The notes beneath the pieces were generated by a model. That model did not search any database. It was not told where the DNA came from and saw only the letters and a list, made by a program, of their open reading frames with translations. A stretch of 64,000 bases of DNA from Microvirga mediterraneensis (GTDB lineage Bacteria > Pseudomonadota > Alphaproteobacteria > Rhizobiales > Beijerinckiaceae): positions 3,160,001 to 3,224,000 of the forward strand of contig NZ_JACDXJ010000001.1 of assembly GCF_013520865.1 (NCBI RefSeq), in the 5' to 3' direction. Positions 16,852-25,388 of this stretch are shown piece by piece (position 1 is the stretch's first letter; each line of letters begins with the position of its first letter). The position numbers and the translations under genes were made by a program.

Positions 16852-18246
16852 ATGAACTACCATGACTATTACGCGAAGGCGGACCGACCGGTGGAAACCT
16901 GCGTCGTCGGCACGGGTGGCTTCGGCCAGAGCTTTCTTGCCCAGGCGCAGCGCGTTCCTCTGATGAATGCGCGGATTGCCGTCGATCTCACGGCCGAGAG
17001 CGCCGCGGAGGGTTTGAAGGCCGCTGGCGTCGACCCGCGCAGGATCCGGATCTGCGACTCCGCCCGCGATGCGAAGGCAGCCTGGGACAATGGAGACTTC
17101 ATCGCGGTCGAGGACCTAGCCCTCGTGTCCGACATCCCCTTCGACGTGATTGTGGAGGCAACGGGACAACCGCAGGCGGCTGCCCGTCATGGCCTGATCG
17201 CCGTCGAGGCCGAAAAGCACCTTGCGCTTGTCACGAAGGAACTCGACAGTGTCGTGGGACCGGGCCTCAAGGCGCTTGCCGCCGAACGCAGCCGCATCGT
17301 CACGACGGTGGACGGTGATCAGCCGAGTCTTCTCATCGGCCTCGCTACTTGGGCGGAGGTCATGGGTTTTCACATTGTCGCCGCAGGCAAGTCGAGCGAG
17401 TATGATTTCGTATTCGACTCCGCGTCGCGCCGTCTTATCAGCAATGAGCGCTCGGCTGAGAATGTGGATCTGGAAAGCCATTGGACCCTCGGCGACCGGG
17501 AGGTGGGCGAGATCCTCGCGGCAAGGGATCGTGCCATCGCCGGTTTCCCACAGCGAGCCGTGCCGGATCTGTGCGAACTCATGGTGGTCGCGAACGCCAC
17601 CGGCCTGCAGCCCGATCGCTTCGATCTTCATGCACCGCTCGCACGCATCAGTGAGGTTCCGACGATCTTCTCGCATCGCAGCGACGGCGGCATCCTCTCA
17701 GGCGATCGGCGCCTCGACGTGTTCCATTGCCTGCGCAAGCCGGATGAGATCAGCTTCGCGGGCGGCGTGTTCGTGGTCATTCGCTGTGACGATGCGAAGA
17801 GCTGGGACATGCTGGGCCAGAAGGGCCACATCGTCAGCCGGACGGGTGCGAACGCCATGGTGTTCCTGCCGCGGCACCTGCTCGGCCTCGAGGCTGCCAC
17901 GAGCGTGCTCGATGCTGCGATCCACCAGACATCGGGCTATGGCGCCGACTACCGGCCGCATTTCGATCTGATCGCCGTAGCGACCGAGGACCTTCCGGCC
18001 GGAACGATTCTTTCGATGGGAGGACACCACCACACGATCTCAGGCGTCACCGCTGAGCTGCGGCCGGGAGGACCTCTCACGGCGAACGCGCCGGCCCCCT
18101 TCTATCTGGCCGCCGATTGCCGCCTGACGGCGCCCGTTCTCAAAGGACAGGAAATCCGCATGAGCGACCTCGACTTGCAGGATCAATCGGCGCTGATGAG
18201 GCTGCGCCGGGATCAGGATGCGCGGTTCTTCGGGCACCGATCCTGA
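16852..18246 (+). CDS. Rossmann-fold oxidoreductase with C-terminal SAF domain
   Basis: This 464-residue protein has a homoserine dehydrogenase-like NAD(P)-binding start (VVGTGGFGQSFLAQAQR, residues 19-35), conserved segments VTKELDSVVGPGLKAL and VDGDQPSLLIGL, and a C-terminal SAF-like module (ADCRLTAPVLKGQEIRMSDL). Proteins of this architecture occur in sugar-acid loci and have been variously annotated as oxidoreductase, SAF-domain or FlgA-like; I know of no established reaction. It follows otnK by 79 bases on the same strand and ends the rightward operon. It could oxidise a tetronate, remove a by-product or repair an intermediate. Confidence 0.75.
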   Translation: MNYHDYYAKADRPVETCVVGTGGFGQSFLAQAQRVPLMNARIAVDLTAESAAEGLKAAGVDPRRIRICDSARDAKAAWDNGDFIAVEDLALVSDIPFDVIVEATGQPQAAARHGLIAVEAEKHLALVTKELDSVVGPGLKALAAERSRIVTTVDGDQPSLLIGLATWAEVMGFHIVAAGKSSEYDFVFDSASRRLISNERSAENVDLESHWTLGDREVGEILAARDRAIAGFPQRAVPDLCELMVVANATGLQPDRFDLHAPLARISEVPTIFSHRSDGGILSGDRRLDVFHCLRKPDEISFAGGVFVVIRCDDAKSWDMLGQKGHIVSRTGANAMVFLPRHLLGLEAATSVLDAAIHQTSGYGADYRPHFDLIAVATEDLPAGTILSMGGHHHTISGVTAELRPGGPLTANAPAPFYLAADCRLTAPVLKGQEIRMSDLDLQDQSALMRLRRDQDARFFGHRS

Positions 18247-18285
18247 AGGTAACGCGGAGAAAGGGTTCATGCCCTCAAGCTGGAA

Positions 18286-18317
18286 GCATAGGGCGATCCG
18301 AAGGGATCGCCCTATGC
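18286..18317. terminator. 14-bp perfect stem-loop between convergent genes
   Basis: GCATAGGGCGATCC and its exact complement are separated by the four bases GAAG, a perfectly paired 14-bp stem. It lies between the convergent SAF-domain gene and the LOV kinase gene and probably terminates or protects both transcripts. There is no long T-run on either side, so termination may be weak or Rho-assisted. Confidence 0.6.
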
Positions 18318-18335
18318 AAAGCTCCGTGATGCTCA

Positions 18336-21098
18336 TCAGGCTTTCGCTATGATCTCGCGGATCCGCGCCGCCAGGTCCTCGATGGCGAAGGGTTTGGTGA
18401 TCATCTCCATGCCGGGAGCCAGAAAGCCGGAGGCAATGGCCGCCTGCTCGGCATAGCCTGTGATGAAGAGTACTTTCAGGTGAGGTCGCACGAGGCGCGC
18501 ATGGTCGGCGAGCTGGCGTCCATTCAATCCCGGGAGCCCCACATCGCTGACAAGCAAATCGATCCGCTGCTTCGATTCCAGGATTTTGAGGCCCGACGGG
18601 CCGTCGAACGCCTCCAAGGCTTTGTAACCGAGATCGGCCAGTACTTCGAGAATGAGGGACCGGACGACCGGCTCATCCTCGACCACCAGGACCGTCTCGC
18701 CCGCCTCAGCCCGGTGAATTTCGCTCAAGGCGGGCACGGAGGCTTCACTTTCCAGCTCTCCGGAATGGCACGGCAGATAGATCTTCACCGTGGTGCCTCG
18801 CCCAACCTCGCTATAGATCCGGACATGTCCTTCGGACTGCTTGGCGAAACCATAGACCATCGACAAGCCCAGGCCTGTTCCCTCGCCGAGGGGCTTGGTC
18901 GTAAAGAATGGGTCGAAAGCCTGCGCCAGAACATCGGCAGGCATGCCGGTTCCCGTGTCAGAAACACTGATCGTCACATAGCGGGCGGGAAATACATCCT
19001 TCTGGGAAGCGGCATAGACGCGATCGAGGTTCGAAATCGATGTCTCGATGGTGAGCACACCTCCACTCGGCATGGCGTCTCGTGCATTGATCGCAAGGTT
19101 GAGGATGGCGCTTTCCAGCTGGTTCGGATCGCAAAGCGTCAGCGGAAGGTCGTCAACTGCAGCGATCTTGAGCCGGATCGATTCAGACAAGGTTCTCCGA
19201 AGAAGCTCCTCCATGGACACGATAAGTCTATTGGCCTCGACCGGCTTCGGATCGAGCGGCTGACGTCGAGCGAAGGCCAGAAGGCGATGCGTCAGGGCAG
19301 CCGCTCGATTGGCCGAGGCCGTCGCTGAGTTGATGTAGCGATCCAACCGATCGAAACGCCCCTGCGCCATTCGCGATTGCAGGAGATCGAGCGACCCTAC
19401 GATTCCAGTCAGCAGATTGTTGAAGTCGTGAGCGATGCCGCCCGTCAGCTGCCCGACGGCCTCCATCTTCTGGCTTTGTCGGAGCTGGTCCTCAAGCTGC
19501 TTGCGCTGGGTCACATCGCGTCCGACGCTGTAGAATACGTCCTCTGATCGAGCGAAGGTCCAGTTGATCCATCGATAGGAACCGTCCTTTGCAGGAACAC
19601 GAAGATCGATATCCGTGATGGCCCTGCCTTGCTGCAAGGTCTCGAGCAGGCTGTTGCCTAAAGCCCGATCCTCTGCGTGGATCCAGGCATCGATCCGGGT
19701 TCCGACGATCTCATCCTCCCGGTAGCCCAGGAGCTCCGTCCAGGCCGGGTTGACGGCATTGAGATAGCCGCCGCTGTCGCAAACACTGAACAGATCGCTC
19801 GACAGACTCCAGAGCCGGTCGCGCTCGCGGGTGCGTTCCTCGACCCGGTTTTCCAGCTTCTCATTCAGCTCCCGAAGTCTTGCCTCCGATTCCTTGGCCG
19901 CCGTGATGTCGTAGATGACACCGATGAACCGTAAGCCTGCCGTTTCCGTATCGCGCACGTACTCGCCTCTTCGCGCAAGCCAGCGGAGCTTCTTGTCATC
20001 GGCGCGGCGAATCCGGAACTCGACATAGGAGGCGGCCTCACCTGAACTCTGCTCCACAAGCACGCGATCGCCCGGCTCTATGAGCGAGTTGACCGTCCGA
20101 ACCGGGAGGACGCTGCCGGAATGAAGACCTAGCAGACGGCAAAATTCCTCCGAAACGTTGACGGTGGCGTAACCGTCGACATACTCGAAGGTCCCGATAC
20201 CGCCGGCGCTCTGTGCAATGCGGAGGCGCTCCTCGACGTGCTTCTGTTCGGTGATGTCGGTGACGACACCGGTAAACTGGACCGGTCTGTCGTTGTCTCC
20301 ATAATGACAACGGCCGCGCGCAAGCGCCCAGCGGACGGTACCGTCGGAAGCCAGGAGTCGGTATTCCTTCGAGAAAATTTCAGCGCCGTTGAGAATGCCG
20401 CCGACGGCAAGACGGATTCTGCGTCGATCATCCGGGTGAATGGCCTTGAAGAAGTCCTCGGTGGGAAGTCCTTTTGCCGCCTCGGCGGGATCGAGGTCGT
20501 GAAGTGCGGCGAAGCGAGCGTCCGCGGTGAAGCGCCCACTGGAGATATCCCAATCCCAGGAGCCTCCGGTTCCGGCAACGGTCAAAGTCAACCGAAGCCT
20601 TTCGTTGGTTTGGTCAAGCTCTTTCTGGCTGGCCTCAAGTGCCGCCTGCACGTTCCTCGACTCGTATGCCTGGGTGACATCGACCTGGGTCGCCAGGAAG
20701 AATTGCGGCTCGCCGCCTCCGTTGCAGATCGGCGTAATGAAGAGGTGATTCCAGAACTCCGAGCCATCCTTGCGGCGGTTGAGCAGTGCAGCCGAGATTG
20801 CGCGACCGATCGCAATCGCCTCTCGAATAAGAGTAACGGTATTCTCGTCCGCGCCGGGAGCCTGGAGGAAGCGGCAGTTCCTGCCGAGGGCCTCCTCCGG
20901 CGAATATCCGGTGACTCTGCAGAAGGCTTCGTTGACGTAGACGATCGGATTGTCGGGTGCTCGGGGATCCGTCGCGACCATGGGCAATCCCGACTTTTCA
21001 AATGTCGAGAAGATAGGGCCCGCCATGCGTCGCAGTTCACCGGCGGCAACTTCGATCGCCTTCCGTGCTTCACGCTGAGAAAGGATTGGCGCCGTCAT
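18336..21098 (-). CDS. LOV/multi-PAS hybrid histidine kinase with C-terminal receiver
   Basis: This 920-residue cytoplasmic sensor kinase starts with a LOV-type PAS domain at about residues 35-145. It has GRNCRFLQ (flavin-reactive Cys75), LLNRRKDGSEFWNHLFITP and QVDVTQ, all the hallmarks of a blue-light FMN photoreceptor. Three more PAS/PAC units follow (about 170-285, 295-400, 430-530). The HisKA domain has GGIAHDFNNLL with phospho-accepting His557. The ATPase domain has NLAINARDAMP, SDTGTGMP and GTGLGLSMVYGF. The C-terminal receiver (803-918) has phospho-acceptor Asp852 and Lys902. There are no membrane segments. It is the last gene of the chemosensory operon, 41 bases after cheC, which suggests it feeds or is fed by that system. 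Confidence 0.93.
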   Translation of the reverse strand: MTAPILSQREARKAIEVAAGELRRMAGPIFSTFEKSGLPMVATDPRAPDNPIVYVNEAFCRVTGYSPEEALGRNCRFLQAPGADENTVTLIREAIAIGRAISAALLNRRKDGSEFWNHLFITPICNGGGEPQFFLATQVDVTQAYESRNVQAALEASQKELDQTNERLRLTLTVAGTGGSWDWDISSGRFTADARFAALHDLDPAEAAKGLPTEDFFKAIHPDDRRRIRLAVGGILNGAEIFSKEYRLLASDGTVRWALARGRCHYGDNDRPVQFTGVVTDITEQKHVEERLRIAQSAGGIGTFEYVDGYATVNVSEEFCRLLGLHSGSVLPVRTVNSLIEPGDRVLVEQSSGEAASYVEFRIRRADDKKLRWLARRGEYVRDTETAGLRFIGVIYDITAAKESEARLRELNEKLENRVEERTRERDRLWSLSSDLFSVCDSGGYLNAVNPAWTELLGYREDEIVGTRIDAWIHAEDRALGNSLLETLQQGRAITDIDLRVPAKDGSYRWINWTFARSEDVFYSVGRDVTQRKQLEDQLRQSQKMEAVGQLTGGIAHDFNNLLTGIVGSLDLLQSRMAQGRFDRLDRYINSATASANRAAALTHRLLAFARRQPLDPKPVEANRLIVSMEELLRRTLSESIRLKIAAVDDLPLTLCDPNQLESAILNLAINARDAMPSGGVLTIETSISNLDRVYAASQKDVFPARYVTISVSDTGTGMPADVLAQAFDPFFTTKPLGEGTGLGLSMVYGFAKQSEGHVRIYSEVGRGTTVKIYLPCHSGELESEASVPALSEIHRAEAGETVLVVEDEPVVRSLILEVLADLGYKALEAFDGPSGLKILESKQRIDLLVSDVGLPGLNGRQLADHARLVRPHLKVLFITGYAEQAAIASGFLAPGMEMITKPFAIEDLAARIREIIAKA

Positions 21099-21139
21099 AT
21101 GTCGTAAGACTCGTATAGGCGAATCTTGGGGATCATCGT

Positions 21140-21784
21140 CTAAGGCTCGTCTCCAATGACTCGGGCGATGAAGCTCGCGATCAGCTCCTTCAGTGCCGCG
21201 AGTGACGGCAGATCCATCAGCATGGCGATATAACCCCGAATATCGCGGTTCCGTACGGAGAAATTGATATAGAGGAAGAGAACAAGACCTTCGCCGGGTC
21301 GCTCACGCGCGTGCGTGAAGAGCCTCGTGCCGTCGCCTCGGATCACTTCCGGAAGGGAGATGTTGAGAGATCGCTTCAGCATATTCGCCATGGTCGCGAG
21401 GCATCCGTTCAGGATGATATTCCCCGTTTCGGCAAGAGCCTCCTGCTCCATGTCAACGATCTGGTCGTGCGGCACATCGCTTCCGATGATGGCCCTCACG
21501 AGATCGAGACTGGTCGCTTCTGGAAAGATCAACAGCGCCCGGCCGGAGAATGCGCCTTCGAACTCCTGCTGAATAGCGACGAGATCGTCCGTTTCGCGCT
21601 CTCCGATCAACCGGGCCGCGTTGTGAGGAGCCATGATCTCGATGGAGGGAACCGACAGAAGGACCTCCTCGCCGATCATCTTTCGCAGGCTCGAGGCGGC
21701 ACGGCTGACCCCGATATTGACGATCTCCGTCAGAGCGTCATGTTCCAGATCGGATAAGGCGATGCCATCATTCAACATGGTCAC
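21140..21784 (-). CDS. cheC: CheC-type CheY-P phosphatase
   Basis: This 214-residue CheC/CheX-family protein has both catalytic helix motifs of CheC: ALTEIVNIGVSRAA (Glu20, Asn23) and EALAETGNIILNG (Glu119, Asn122). Two active sites favour CheC over CheX. It would dephosphorylate the CheY encoded just upstream. Translation can start at GTG 21784, which overlaps the cheY stop, or ATG 21778. CheC is uncommon in proteobacterial flagellar clusters, where CheZ or a phosphate sink is used, so its presence marks this as a non-standard system. Confidence 0.85.
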   Translation of the reverse strand: MTMLNDGIALSDLEHDALTEIVNIGVSRAASSLRKMIGEEVLLSVPSIEIMAPHNAARLIGERETDDLVAIQQEFEGAFSGRALLIFPEATSLDLVRAIIGSDVPHDQIVDMEQEALAETGNIILNGCLATMANMLKRSLNISLPEVIRGDGTRLFTHARERPGEGLVLFLYINFSVRNRDIRGYIAMLMDLPSLAALKELIASFIARVIGDEP

Positions 21785-22164
21785 GCGCCGCCTGACCGCA
21801 GGCGCAAGGCGGCCCCGGCGATAAACCCTCTCAGGCCATCCTCGGTCAGGGGCTTGCTCACGAACGTGGCATTGACTTCCCTTGCCCGGGAAATCACTTC
21901 ATCCTGAATATTGGCAGTGATGACCGCGATAGGCATCGTCGGATGCAGGGTCCGCAACTCACCCGCCAGCTCCAGCCCATCCTTGTCGGGCATGTTGAAG
22001 TCGATCATCGCGATGTCGATCTTTTTCTCGCGGATGATCGCAAGCGCGTCATGCGCGTTCCCGGCCTCGATACGCTCCCATTCAGGCTGCAGGGCGGCCA
22101 AGGTCTTGCCCGCGACAATGCGCGCCAGCTTGCTGTCGTCAACGATCAGTACGGTTGTAGGCAC
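21781..22164 (-). CDS. Single-domain response regulator (CheY-like)
   Basis: This 127-residue receiver domain has no output domain. The acidic pocket is VDDS (Asp9, Asp10), the phospho-acceptor is Asp55 in AMIDFNMPDKDG, the switch threonine is Thr83 in VITAN and the lysine is Lys104 in VSKPLTEDG. It starts at GTG with GGAG seven bases upstream. It lies 115 bases after the STAS gene and overlaps the cheC start. It probably receives phosphate from the CheA encoded at 22534 and is reset by CheC. Confidence 0.92.
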   Translation of the reverse strand: MPTTVLIVDDSKLARIVAGKTLAALQPEWERIEAGNAHDALAIIREKKIDIAMIDFNMPDKDGLELAGELRTLHPTMPIAVITANIQDEVISRAREVNATFVSKPLTEDGLRGFIAGAALRLRSGGA

Positions 22165-22279
22165 TCGGATGCTCCGCCAAGGGGATCAAGACGGCCTGAT
22201 GGGCCGGTTCTGCTTGAGAGAGAAAGGCTATTTTTTCTTTTAGAGTATATGATCCGAATGACAACTGCTCAGCCTCCGT

Positions 22280-22537
22280 TCAGGCCTGCCCGGGTGGTTT
22301 TGCCGCCGTCAGGACAGGCGTCAGCCAATCGCGAAGAAAGGCATCCTTTCCCTCTCCACGGATCGCCGGCTTCAGGGCCATGAGAATCTGAAACACCGCT
22401 CCATGGAGATGTTCGGCGTTCGTCAGGTCCACAATGCGATTCCTGTTCGCCTGCAGCCATGCAAGGAGGGGTTCGGCGTCTTCCACCCGGCACTGCCCCT
22501 CCAGCAGGATGACCTCGCCGTTCAAACGCGCGCTCAT
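22280..22537 (-). CDS. STAS-domain-like small protein
   Basis: This 85-residue protein begins MSARLNGEVILLEGQCRVED and has the alternating strand/helix pattern of a STAS (anti-anti-sigma-like) domain, with VDLTNAEHLHGAVFQIL at the place of the regulatory loop. The serine or threonine that is phosphorylated in SpoIIAA-like proteins (DSSG) is replaced by HLHG, so classical Ser phosphorylation is unlikely. Its start overlaps the cheA stop (ATGA), so it is translated with CheA. It may be a protein-interaction adaptor in the array; the identification rests on pattern only. Confidence 0.65.
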   Translation of the reverse strand: MSARLNGEVILLEGQCRVEDAEPLLAWLQANRNRIVDLTNAEHLHGAVFQILMALKPAIRGEGKDAFLRDWLTPVLTAAKPPGQA

Positions 22538-24507
22538 CCGATCAGCTCCGGAATATCGAGGATCATGAGGACGCGACCATCGCCGAGCAGGGTCGTTCCC
22601 ATCAACCCAGGCATCCGGCTGAGGATCCCGGACATGGGTCTCATCAGAACATCCATGCGTTCGGCGAACCCATCGACCGCGATCCCGACCCTCTCATCTC
22701 CAACCCACATGACAACGACCTTCGTCCCACCTCCAGGATCGGGCTGGGAAGGAACCTCCAGAATTTCCGCGAGCCGCACCAAAGGGAGCGTCCGGTCGCG
22801 CAGTACGAAGGCCTCGTTCTCCTGGATGGGAAGGATGCGGGAGGCGGGCACGAAAGCGGTCTCCAAGACACCGGATATCGGGATGCCATAGGTCTCGTCC
22901 CCGATGCGGACGAGCATGACCTTCGTCATGACGACGGTCAGCGGCAGGACGAACCGGATCGTCGTTCCGCGCTCCGGCACGCTCTGCACACCGACCTGCC
23001 CTCCCAGTCGTTCGACCGCCGAGCGCACGGCGTCCATACCGACCCCGCGACCCGAGAGGTCCGTGATCGTCTCGGCCGTCGAGAAACCCGGAGCAAAGAT
23101 CAAATCCATGGCCTCGGCTTCGCTCATCCGCTCGATCAGATCTGTCGAAGCGACATCACGCTCCAAGGCAGCCCGCCGGATCGATGCAGGATCGATGCCC
23201 CGTCCGTCGTCGCTCACCTCGACGATGATCCGATCCGCGTCACGACGGGCCCGAAGGACGATCCTGGCCTTAACAGGCTTTCCTGCGGCGATGCGAACAT
23301 GATCCGGCTCGACACCATGGGCAACCGCATTGCGCAGGACATGGAGCAGAGGCTCGAACAGGCCCTCCACGACAGACTTGTCCGCCTCGACGTCCTGACC
23401 CTCCATGGAGAAATCGACGGCCTTTCCGAGCTGAACGGCGGCCTCACGGACAGCACGCGGGAACCGTCGGAAAACGTCGCGCATCGGCATCATGCGCATG
23501 TCCATGACCGCCCTATGCATGTTCCCGACCAGGCGATCGATGGCAGCCTGACTTGTCAGAATGCCCTGAACCAGATCGGCTCGGCTCCTCGCGTCGCTCA
23601 CGGAGGCGAGATGCGCCAAGGCATTCTTGGCGACGACCATCTCACCGACGAGATCCGCCAGGTGATCGATCCGCGCCGCATCGATCCGTATGACCCGCGC
23701 CGTATCCGATGCAACGGAATCACGGTGTGCAACAGTATCAGTACCGGTTCGAGGAACCTCACCGGTTCCAGGACGACCCAGGTCATGAATCGTTACCTGA
23801 TCCGGCACGAAGCGGAATACGGTCTTCACGACATCGAACGGGGCGGATGACAGCGCTTCGATGAGAAGATTGCAGGCGAAAGGGTCGATCTCAGCGGCAG
23901 GCGGCCATGGCTCCTTGCCTGTCACACGGACAGCCACAAGATCAGGAACCGATCGCAGAAGCGCCAGCGGATCGTCACCGGCGAAGAAACAATCGGTTCG
24001 CGGGCTATACCGAACAGCAACAAGCGACTTCGCATCGTCTCGATCGGCGATCGTCGCCAACATTTCGTCGATCCAGCCGATATCGGCCACCGGGATCGTG
24101 TGAGCAGGCGCGCCGGTCGCCTGATCAAGTTGCGAACGTAGAACTCCTACGAGGCGGGATCCTTCCTCTCCGGCATCGGACGGGAGCTGCCCACTCTCTT
24201 CGATGACGCTGACCCAGCGATGCGATTGGTCGATGCATTCGAGGAGAATGTCGATCACATCGCCGTCAAGCATGGCTTTCCCGGTTTTGAGGCCACTCAG
24301 CAGATCCTCGGCCGCGTGCAGCATCAGTCCCATCGGGGCGAAGCCGAACAGGCCGACAGATCCTTTGAGGGTATGGATGGCTCGAAAGGCACCGTCCAGA
24401 TGGGCGGCCGCGGCAGGGTCGCGTTCCAGGGCCAGAAGATCGTCGGTTGCCTGCTGAACCTGTTCGCGAGCCTCAACGATGAACTGCTGAAGAAGGTCGT
24501 CCATCAT
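22534..24507 (-). CDS. cheA: Chemotaxis histidine kinase CheA
   Basis: This 657-residue kinase has an N-terminal Hpt domain with phospho-accepting His45 in FRAIHTLKGS. A P2-like linker follows (about residues 130-250), then the P3 dimerisation helices (IDHLADLVGEMVVAKNALAHL). The ATPase domain has the N box VLRNAVAHGVEP and G boxes DDGRGI and GRGVGMD, and there is a C-terminal CheW-like coupling domain. All catalytic motifs are intact. Translation overlaps cheR upstream and the STAS gene downstream, both by 4 bases. It should phosphorylate the local CheY and CheB. Confidence 0.96.
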   Translation of the reverse strand: MMDDLLQQFIVEAREQVQQATDDLLALERDPAAAAHLDGAFRAIHTLKGSVGLFGFAPMGLMLHAAEDLLSGLKTGKAMLDGDVIDILLECIDQSHRWVSVIEESGQLPSDAGEEGSRLVGVLRSQLDQATGAPAHTIPVADIGWIDEMLATIADRDDAKSLVAVRYSPRTDCFFAGDDPLALLRSVPDLVAVRVTGKEPWPPAAEIDPFACNLLIEALSSAPFDVVKTVFRFVPDQVTIHDLGRPGTGEVPRTGTDTVAHRDSVASDTARVIRIDAARIDHLADLVGEMVVAKNALAHLASVSDARSRADLVQGILTSQAAIDRLVGNMHRAVMDMRMMPMRDVFRRFPRAVREAAVQLGKAVDFSMEGQDVEADKSVVEGLFEPLLHVLRNAVAHGVEPDHVRIAAGKPVKARIVLRARRDADRIIVEVSDDGRGIDPASIRRAALERDVASTDLIERMSEAEAMDLIFAPGFSTAETITDLSGRGVGMDAVRSAVERLGGQVGVQSVPERGTTIRFVLPLTVVMTKVMLVRIGDETYGIPISGVLETAFVPASRILPIQENEAFVLRDRTLPLVRLAEILEVPSQPDPGGGTKVVVMWVGDERVGIAVDGFAERMDVLMRPMSGILSRMPGLMGTTLLGDGRVLMILDIPELIG

Positions 24508-25388
24508 GGCCCCCCGTCAAGCCGCTGATAAACGATCGCATCCTCGAAACGGCAAAGCCTGAACCGGTTCGAGATACGGCTCATCGACTCCGTATGGCCG
24601 AGACAGATGTAGCCGCCCGGATTCAGGGCATCGTAGAGATTGGTGGCCGCCAGAAGACGCGAGGTATCATCAAAATAGATGAGGACATTGCGGCAGAAGA
24701 CGATATCGAACCGTCCCTGGGATGCAATGGACGCCTTGTCCACCAGATTGACCGACGTGAACGTCATGGATTCCCGCAGGTCCTGAATGATCCTGCGCTC
24801 GCCGTCATGAGGCCGCTCGAAGTAGCGCTCGACCACATCGGGCGGCAGGCGGGATAAGGCGCGCTCGCCATAGCGACCGGTCACGGCCATCTGCAGAACG
24901 CGCGTGTCGATGTCGGAACCGACAATCTCGATATGGTAGGCATCGACCAACGGCCAATTTTCAAGGAGCCATATGGCGATCGAATATGGCTCCTCCCCGC
25001 TCGAGCATGGCACAGACCAGATGCGGACGAGGTCTCCGGGTTTCTTATCCTGCACGATATTGGGTAATAATGATCGTCCCAGGCATTGGAGCTGGTGCTC
25101 TTCACGGTAGAAATAGGTCTCGTTGACCGTGAAGATGTTGATCAGGTTCTCGACCTCGTCTTCGCTCGCCTGAACGTGCGAAAAGTACACCGGGAATGTG
25201 GGCATTCCCGTTGCGGACATTCGGTCGGAAACGCGCCGCTCTATGTAGTAACGCTTGCTTTCTCCAAAAATCATTCCGGTGCGGCGATAGAGCAAGTCGC
25301 AAAGGCGGCGGATCTCATCCGGGCTGAGCGATTCTCCGGTGCTCTTCACATGTCCGACGGGCCTGATGGGCGGCAGGGGCCTGCTCAT
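24504..25388 (-). CDS. cheR: Chemoreceptor methyltransferase CheR
   Basis: This 294-residue SAM-dependent glutamate methyltransferase has an N-terminal helical domain (LCDLLYRRTGMIFGESKRYY), NETYFYRE, the SAM-binding loop VPCSSGEEPYSIA, and CRNVLIYFDDTSR and GYICLGHTESM near the C-terminus. It has no TPR extension. It overlaps cheB upstream and cheA downstream by 4 bases each. The receptor encoded at the head of the operon is its presumed substrate. Confidence 0.96.
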   Translation of the reverse strand: MSRPLPPIRPVGHVKSTGESLSPDEIRRLCDLLYRRTGMIFGESKRYYIERRVSDRMSATGMPTFPVYFSHVQASEDEVENLINIFTVNETYFYREEHQLQCLGRSLLPNIVQDKKPGDLVRIWSVPCSSGEEPYSIAIWLLENWPLVDAYHIEIVGSDIDTRVLQMAVTGRYGERALSRLPPDVVERYFERPHDGERRIIQDLRESMTFTSVNLVDKASIASQGRFDIVFCRNVLIYFDDTSRLLAATNLYDALNPGGYICLGHTESMSRISNRFRLCRFEDAIVYQRLDGGP

